Below the pieces are notes generated by a model. That model did not search any database, had not been told where the DNA came from, and was given only the letters and a program-made list of their open reading frames with translations. This document shows, one piece after another, positions 18,648 through 24,328 of a stretch of DNA of 24,328 nt. The stretch's first letter is position 1, and each line of letters begins with the position of its first letter. The stretch comes from Chara braunii (taxonomy: Eukaryota > Streptophyta > Charophyceae > Charales > Characeae). The stretch lies in NCBI GenBank assembly GCA_003427395.1, contig BFEA01000479.1, forward strand, positions 114,268-138,595, given 5' to 3'. The position numbers were made by a program, and so were the translations under genes.

Positions 18648-19404
18648 TCAATCGAACCACAGTACCTCAAATAGTTTAAAGACGTCGTCTACGTAGGAGG
18701 GTGCAGTCGCCGCCTCCCGACTAACTATAGCGTCCCAAGGCTCTGCCTCTACCTCCAGGCGGTCATACCTGCCTATTCTTAGAACGATGATGACTTCCTC
18801 GGCTTTATCCCCGTTGATGGGCCCATATTTCAATGAGAGCCTATAGAACTCCTCAGTCAACCAGGCACACTCTATATGCACCTTTCTCATGGAGTCGACT
18901 ACTTCTAAAATGTGCTCAACCCCCCCCAAACCACTCGGCTATGAATTCTGGTACCCAAACCGTTATCCGTAGACTTGGGGGCTTGAGTTCCTTCCATCCT
19001 CCCATCACAACTCTGCTACTAACTTCGTCCCATCCCTCATTGACGAACAACTTGCCTTCCTCTCGGGTTCGGGCCTCTGCATCCCCTAGAAGCCACATCG
19101 GGTCCTGTCCCATTGCTAACATGGTGCAAAATAGGTGTCATCCATCCTCGGAAAGGACAATCGTTCCAACAGACTCTACCTTGCCTTCTGATGTATCATC
19201 CCAACCTTCCTCTTCCCTTATCGGGTTCCAAATCCGCTCTATCCATACATATGACAAGTCCCGGGCAACCTCAAACCCAATCCAGTCGCACGTGGTCCCT
19301 CTCCATCCGTTCCCTGTTGGTATAGGCATTTTTATTCCTCCTCTGAGTCGCCGTGGTTCCCAGCCTTTGAAGGGGTATTCCATTATCCTTTCTTCTCTAG
19401 TCAT
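18648..19404 (-). pseudogene. ORF B, broken paralogue of an unknown family
   Basis: ATG 19404 begins a frame interrupted by TGA 19138-19140 and by a frameshift at an 8-base G run (minus strand) near 18921-18928, after which the frame runs to TGA 18648-18650. Read across both lesions it gives about 251 residues with every family block: WIERIW, VLSEDG, MGQDPMWLLGDAE, VPEFIAEWFGG, FYRLSLKYGPINGDKAEEV and SYVDDVFKLFE. The homopolymer shift could be a sequencing or assembly error. Unlike A, C and D it lacks a long charged tail. It lies 72 bp after ORF A and 305 bp before ORF C. Confidence 0.55.
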
Positions 19405-19476
19405 CTTCCCCTTTCCTGCACAATACCAGGTCACCCGTCCTCCCTAAGTTAAGTTTCCCCACTCCTCTCAGAAGTC

Positions 19477-20280
19477 TCAATCCTCTATTTCCTCATTCTC
19501 GTCCTCATCACCGATATCGTCCTCCACATCGTAGAACAACTCTTTTACCCCCTCCAGAAATGTCTCCCCTATTGCCACATTTATATACACTATCCCCCAA
19601 TGCACAGGGCTAGAGACACAGATATTATCTAAGCTAAGACTGCTTAGTATCTTGGTCAGTTCGTCCGCCCAGTTCCCCTCAAACGGCTCCATTTCTACTG
19701 ACAACCGAAAGAAATCCTGCCTAGCGCATTGGTATAGCCCGAGGTTCGTCATGGACTGGCATATCCGTACTAGCCTGCTGCGAGTTCCGAAAACCGCATC
19801 TACTAGGAAGGGAGGCAGCGCACATCGCATGGTTCTTACGGGTTGCCTCATGCTTCCTCTATCCCCAAGTTCCACCCGCACATCTACCCTCTCTATTTCC
19901 ATCTCCCTTCGATGACACGCAGCCCACACGACGTCCGCTTCCGCCTTCTTAAACAATTCGTCCGGCGTATTACCAAGTGCCAATTCTATGACCATAGCAT
20001 TTTCCCCATCTTGCGACAAGTAGACCCACCCCCGAGCTTCCACTGTTTCCCGGAACTCCAAATCCATTAAACTTGGTGATAACCTTGTCAAGCTAACATT
20101 AGCCCATACCGTCTCTATCCATAGGAACGCATCTTTCCCATCCAGCATCACGGTTTGATATGCTGGTTCAAGGTCCGTCCACGCCCCATCTTCCGGGAGG
20201 ACGACCGGCACCCCATCCTTTACGTCTACTGGCATCTCTGGACCGCTGGTATAAGTCGGGGGAGACAACCATCGCGCCAT
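19477..20280 (-). CDS. ORF A, intact paralogue of an unknown family
   Basis: 267 codons from ATG 20280 to TGA 19477; the open frame extends upstream only to a TAA near 20363, without another ATG. Blocks: WIETVW 54-59, YLSQDG 87-92, ELALGNTPDELFKKAE 99-114, LPPFLVDAVFG 155-165, FFRLSVEMEPFEGNWADEL 190-208 and ETFLEGVKELFY 239-250, then a strongly acidic tail (DEDENEEIED). It is the first copy in transcription order. There is no signal peptide and no membrane helix, so probably a soluble intracellular protein. I cannot name the family. Identity between copies looks low, so the duplications are old, yet this frame is intact while the neighbouring pol is not. Confidence 0.6.
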   Translation of the reverse strand: MARWLSPPTYTSGPEMPVDVKDGVPVVLPEDGAWTDLEPAYQTVMLDGKDAFLWIETVWANVSLTRLSPSLMDLEFRETVEARGWVYLSQDGENAMVIELALGNTPDELFKKAEADVVWAACHRREMEIERVDVRVELGDRGSMRQPVRTMRCALPPFLVDAVFGTRSRLVRICQSMTNLGLYQCARQDFFRLSVEMEPFEGNWADELTKILSSLSLDNICVSSPVHWGIVYINVAIGETFLEGVKELFYDVEDDIGDEDENEEIED

Positions 20281-22185
20281 CTTGTTTCCAGCACCCGACC
20301 CCTGTTTTTCATGAAAGAGTACCAACCAGTTCTTCTGGTCAGGGCAACCCCTTTTCTTAAATGAGGATTATTTCAGACCCCCCATTAAGGTCTCCCTAAT
20401 TTACCTTCCCATTCCTAAGTACCTCTTTTCCCATAATTCCCTTGGTTGGCCACGCATTTGTCCACATTCTTTCTCTTGGTTCCATTCCAATTGACCTCTA
20501 TCCTTCTTCCTTCCGATCATCTCTCACTCGTGTGGACTTAGAAGGGAGGGGGAATAGAAGAATATCCGTCCAACAATCAAAGCTCAATCAATCTTTGCGG
20601 GGGAGGGTACATAAAAAAATCAGGCAATCTCACATACGGGTCGGTCATCTCCTCACCGGCCATCCTAATATGGTCTCTCCGCTGGTACTATCGGTAGGGT
20701 TTTATCTCATACCTCAAGCACAGCTCAACCGTCGCGAGCGCGGTACCCAGGTCTCAGCAAGGCTTTTGCCCTTTCCTCCTTACCCAGAATACCCCATCCC
20801 TTCTTGCCGCTTTGCACATCCATACCGACACCGAGGGTTACCTCGAGTACCTAAATACAGGGACAAAGTCAGCCGTCCGGGCATTCACTTCCATCGGTCC
20901 GACAAGAATCATCCTTTCCCAAAACCATGCTACGAGAAGCTACTGATCGCCTCCCAAGCTCCGTCTTTGCCCCCATGCAGTGGTGCTCCCTCCGCCAGTC
21001 CACAGGCTAGGCCCCGCCTGAGGAACGTTTCACACCCCGCCCGGCAGACCAATCGAGCCGAAGCCCGTCACCGCGAGGACGAGGATACTAATAAGCACTC
21101 GACGTGACAAACTCCCGTTAGATAGCTCGGTGGCCTGACCCCCGCATACGAACAAACGACAGCCTGCAAAGAGAACGATGTTTGGCAACCCGCACTGGCC
21201 GGTGCAGACCAATCCTTTCCTTCCGAAAGGCAGGACGCTCGAATCCCATCATGCAAACACAAGTCCCAAGCGGGACACATATAGTACAAGTGTCATTTCC
21301 TTGGTGCACCCAGCGCTTCCTACCCATAATTCACAGATTTTCTCTCAGGACAATGAGTGTCACTCCCCTTACTTTCATACATAGTGGTTGGTTCCTTCTC
21401 GTGAGAATCTTCAAGGGTGAGCTAGTTTTCCTTGGAGTCTAGCAACTCCCTTCATTTCCCTTCTCTTCACTTGTCTGTCCTTTCATAGGGTAGGATTGTT
21501 CCTTCTTGATAACCCGTTGTGTTCATATTGGTTCCTTCAAGCATTTAAAAAAAAAAGGTGCAAAGTGCATGAGCCCACTGGGCTCAAAGAAGGAGATAGA
21601 AGGGCACCCGTCCGGTCGGATCACTCCGCCGCGGGATTTTCATTGGAGTCTGGCCTAGGCCAAGCACCAACCGCTTGCCAGGTAACCGGAGCCCTTCTTT
21701 CATACGAAGAGGAAGGGTCGACCTGTGACTTGTCCAAGGCTTCCCTGGACTGACGAACACCAGCACCGGACGAAGGAGGGCTAAAACCATTCCACAAGGA
21801 AATGGTTAATCAAGTGCATAACATGCATGTTATACCTCCAGGGCTGGCCATGCCATCCGCCCAGCCACCCTCAAATCTGATTTCTCACAAGGGAAAGAGC
21901 AAACACGAGTCCATTTTCCTTATCTTGGGTTATTTACACGTCAATGCGTTGGGCGCCCCCATCGGAATCGCAAAGGCCAATTTAACCCTTGCCCGTCACC
22001 TCCACCATTTTCGTTGGGCCAAACCCCGGTAGACTTTCAAGCCTTAGTCGACCCCATTGCGGGTCTCAGTTGGCTCGGCCCACCCACACTCATGCTCAGG
22101 GCGCGGGCCATTCGTCCCAAGGTCACCCCCACCTAGTGCTTTGAGATGGATGGGGGTGGGCCATCGCGCGAGAGAGCTTTGACAT
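20281..22185. other. No gene recognised upstream of ORF A
   Basis: The longest open frame (20442-21107, +) begins at a TTG, has no domain, and is rich in Ser, Pro, Arg and His as expected of non-coding frames. The minus strand has several stops in every frame. If the minus-strand array is one element, its 5' LTR and promoter should lie here, but I found no sequence repeated from the 3' side (below 10150). Confidence 0.45.
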
Positions 22186-22259
22186 GGGGATGTAGCTCAG
22201 CCCTTACACCGGGTGGTAGTCTCGCTGGTCGTTCCGCAACGCTGATTTTTTTTTTTTTT
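22186..22259 (+). repeat. Possible tRNA-derived SINE-like head
   Basis: GGGGATGTAGCTCAG at 22186-22200 matches the 5' end of plant tRNA-Ala, including the A-box core TAGCTCAG. GGGTGGTAG follows after an 11-nt insertion, then GGTCGTTCCGC, a weak B-box-like string, and a T14 run at 22246-22259. The acceptor stem cannot close, so it is not a tRNA gene. This could be a short SINE relic or chance. Confidence 0.3.
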
Positions 22260-23099
22260 CTTTATTGTGTTCTCAAGCAACTGCTCCTTCCAATTCGCAG
22301 ACAGTCCAGGGGTTTTTTGAGCCTTTCTCTTCTCTTGTGCGTAGGTTAAGCGTCATCCTTAGGCCACGCACCATTTCCCTAAGCATTTTGGCTATATGGC
22401 GTCATCAGGGTGCGGTGGGGCCGTCCTCCCCCTCGCCTTTACGCATCCATCGGATCTCTCGATTTGCTTCCTACCTTATTGAAGTAGGCCCCTTAGTCTT
22501 TTCGGGGTCCTCATATGCATGCACACACAACATCACTTTTTCCTTGTTATGACAGCACTCCTATTTGCTCCCCAAGTCTTCAAACGCACAAGTCATATCC
22601 ATGGGGTAGTTCTATGTCAAGGGTCCCATAGCCCCTACGCCCTCTTCCCTTTCCCTCTTGATGCCCAGTTCCACTTGCCCCTATCCTGCTCAAGGCATCT
22701 TTATCCATCACTTACCTGCACAATCCCACACAAACAAGAAGATTCATACAATCCCCCTTCGGGAGTCAACACATAGCCCTTCCCACATGCCTATTCTTTC
22801 AAGTCCTTTGGCTGCTCATTGTTCCCTCTTGTTGTTCAATCAGCCCATTCTCTTCTCATAGTCATGCAGTCAGGGAGATAGTTGAGTCAAACTGACCTTA
22901 CTTTCAAATTATGTTTTCTTCCGGATTCCGCCTCTCCCACTTCCTTTTTTGGACGTCCTCTCTCTGGCCTTCTTGGTGGCACAAGGGACCGGCTACCCCC
23001 CTTTTGTCCTCTTTCTCCACCAAGTGAGGGCTGATTTCGTTCTCCGCTCGTGCCCTTGCAATGTTTTCCAAGTGAGGGAGGAGAAGAGTTAGTCATATG
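22260..23099. other. No gene recognised
   Basis: Pyrimidine-rich on the + strand at first, with short frames only. No repeats, RNA genes or splice structure stand out. Confidence 0.5.
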
Positions 23100-23143
23100 C
23101 TAAGTGAGGGGAAGGGAGAGAGAGGTCAGATGATGATGCGAGA

Positions 23144-23288
23144 GAGCAAGAGAGGGGAAAAGAGAGAGAGAAAAAAAAAAAAAAGGCAAGGAGGGAAAGG
23201 AGAGAGGGAGAAAGAGAAGGGAGAGAGAGAGAAGGGAAAGGGATAGGGGGAGAGCGAGAGAAGGAAGGAAAGATAGAGAGAGAGAGAA
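23144..23288. repeat. Purine-rich (GA)n simple repeat
   Basis: Almost pure purine on the + strand: GAGA and GGGA tracts with an A-run at 23171-23184. It marks the switch from the + strand pyrimidine bias that dominates most of the window. Confidence 0.9.
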
Positions 23289-23371
23289 GGCAAGAGTCCT
23301 CTAGTCCTAATCAAGTAATCACCCCGTAATAGCATCCCAATGTCGGTCACCCATCCCTTAGAGAAAGAGCA

Positions 23372-24328
23372 ACTAAAGTAAGAACCGGAACATCCACTCA
23401 TGCTTGAACTTTGACAAAAGTGTAGAAGTGAACTAGTGGAACACATGCATATGAAGGAAAGATTGACTAAGTAAGAACCGGAACATAAACACATGTTTGA
23501 ATTCAACAAAAGGAAGAAGTGAACTAGTGGAACATATGCATGTGAAGGAGAGGTTGACTTAAGAAAGAACCGGAACATCAACACATGCTTGATGTTGACA
23601 AAAAGGAAGAAGTGAGCTTAGTGCAACATATGCATACAAAGGAGAGGTTGGCCAAGTAAGATCCGGAACATCAACACATGTCTGTACTTGACAAAAGGAA
23701 GAAGTGAATTAGTGTTACACATGCACATGAAGGAAAGATTGACTAAGTAAGAATTGGAGCATCAACACATGATTGAACTTGACAAACGGAAGAAGTGAAC
23801 TAACGGAGCACATGCACATGCAGGAAAGATTGACTAAGTAGGAACCGGAACATCAACACATAATTGAACTTGATAAAAGGAAGAAGTGAACTAGTGTTAC
23901 ACATACCCATGAAGGAAAGATTGACTAAGTAAGAACCGGAACATCAACGCATGCTTGAACTTGACAAAAGGAAGAAGTGAACTAGTGTTACACATGCACA
24001 TGNGGAAGAAGTGAACTAGTGTTACACATGCACATGAAGGAAAGATTGACCAAGTAAGAACCAGAACATCAACACATGATTGAACTTGACAAACGGAAGA
24101 AGTGAACTAATGGAACACATGCACATAAAGGAAAGGTTGACTAAGTAAGAACCGGAACATCAACATATGTTTGAACTCGACAAAACGAAGAAGTGAACTT
24201 GTGGAACACATGCACATACAGGAAAGATTGACTAAGTAAGAACCGGAACATCAACACATGCTTGGACTTGACAAAAGGAAGAAGTGAACTAGTGTTACAC
24301 ATGCACATGAAGGAAAGATTGACTAAGT
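23372..24328. repeat. 91-bp tandem satellite, about 10 copies, runs off the window
   Basis: The landmark AGAACCGGAA (or a variant) starts at 23381, 23474, 23566, 23659, 23750, 23840, 23932, 24057, 24148 and 24239, mostly 90-93 bp apart. Each unit contains GATTGACTAAGTAAG, ACATCAACACATG, TTGACAAAAGGAAGAAGTGA, ACTAGTG and CACATGCACATG. The left-hand units are the most diverged. The single 125-bp step holds the N at 24003. Confidence 0.95.
23970..24036. other. Uncollapsed contig overlap around an N
   Basis: The 33 bp at 23970-24002 are repeated exactly at 24004-24036, directly either side of the N at 24003. This explains the one long satellite period. The true junction is probably a merged overlap or an unknown number of missing units. 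Confidence 0.8.

Noticed and set aside
17804-18679. 291-codon + strand ORF
   Set aside because: It is the antisense shadow of ORF C, whose minus-strand frame has family conservation.
20442-21107. 221-codon + strand ORF
   Set aside because: It begins at TTG, has no domain, start context or composition unlike random frames, and has no splice signals.
22186-22259. A functional tRNA-Ala gene
   Set aside because: Only the 5' end matches; there is an insertion in the D-arm region and no anticodon stem or matching acceptor 3' strand.
23372-24328. CRISPR array
   Set aside because: The units are contiguous 91-bp repeats with no unique spacers, and the context is eukaryotic.

Overview
The window looks like nuclear DNA of a plant-lineage eukaryote. 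It holds a decayed Ty3/gypsy-type retroelement, AT-rich introns with GT..AG ends, long minisatellites, a 91-bp satellite and single-base assembly gaps. My impression of the pol sequence is closest to elements of charophyte algae such as Chara; this is family resemblance only, since no search was run. There are no operons, insertion sequences or bacterial-style genes.

Layout. (1) Positions 162-2848, + strand: a broken spliced gene of unknown function. It has a long GC-rich exon, a 572-bp AT-rich intron and an intact terminal exon. The exon carries a 371-bp tandem duplication and several premature stops. (2) Positions 2849-9000: a pyrimidine-rich (+ strand) tract of diverged repeats, hairpins and minisatellites. 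It also holds a minus-strand fragment (5634-5900) that reads as part of a DNMT3-like cytosine-5 DNA methyltransferase. (3) Positions 9014-20280, minus strand: one long same-strand array. In transcription order it has four tandem, diverged, paralogous ORFs (A-D, about 250-267 codons each, function unknown), then gag, retropepsin, reverse transcriptase, RNase H and integrase, then an acidic ORF with two SUMO-interaction-like motifs. The gag-pol part is dead: many stops, at least five frameshifts and a degenerate protease active site. (4) Positions 20281-23371: no gene recognised, with one possible tRNA-derived SINE-like head near 22186. (5) From 23372 to the window end: a 91-bp satellite array that continues beyond the window.

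The most unusual content is the four-copy ORF family immediately upstream of gag, in the gag direction, with gaps of only 72-305 bp between copies. Extra ORFs upstream of gag are known in some giant Ty3/gypsy elements (the Ogre type), but four diverged paralogues in a row is not something I recognise. I found no LTR pair, so I cannot prove that these ORFs, gag-pol and the 3' acidic ORF form one element. Most premature stops in the window are TAG or TGA, as expected from C-to-T decay of methylated cytosines.
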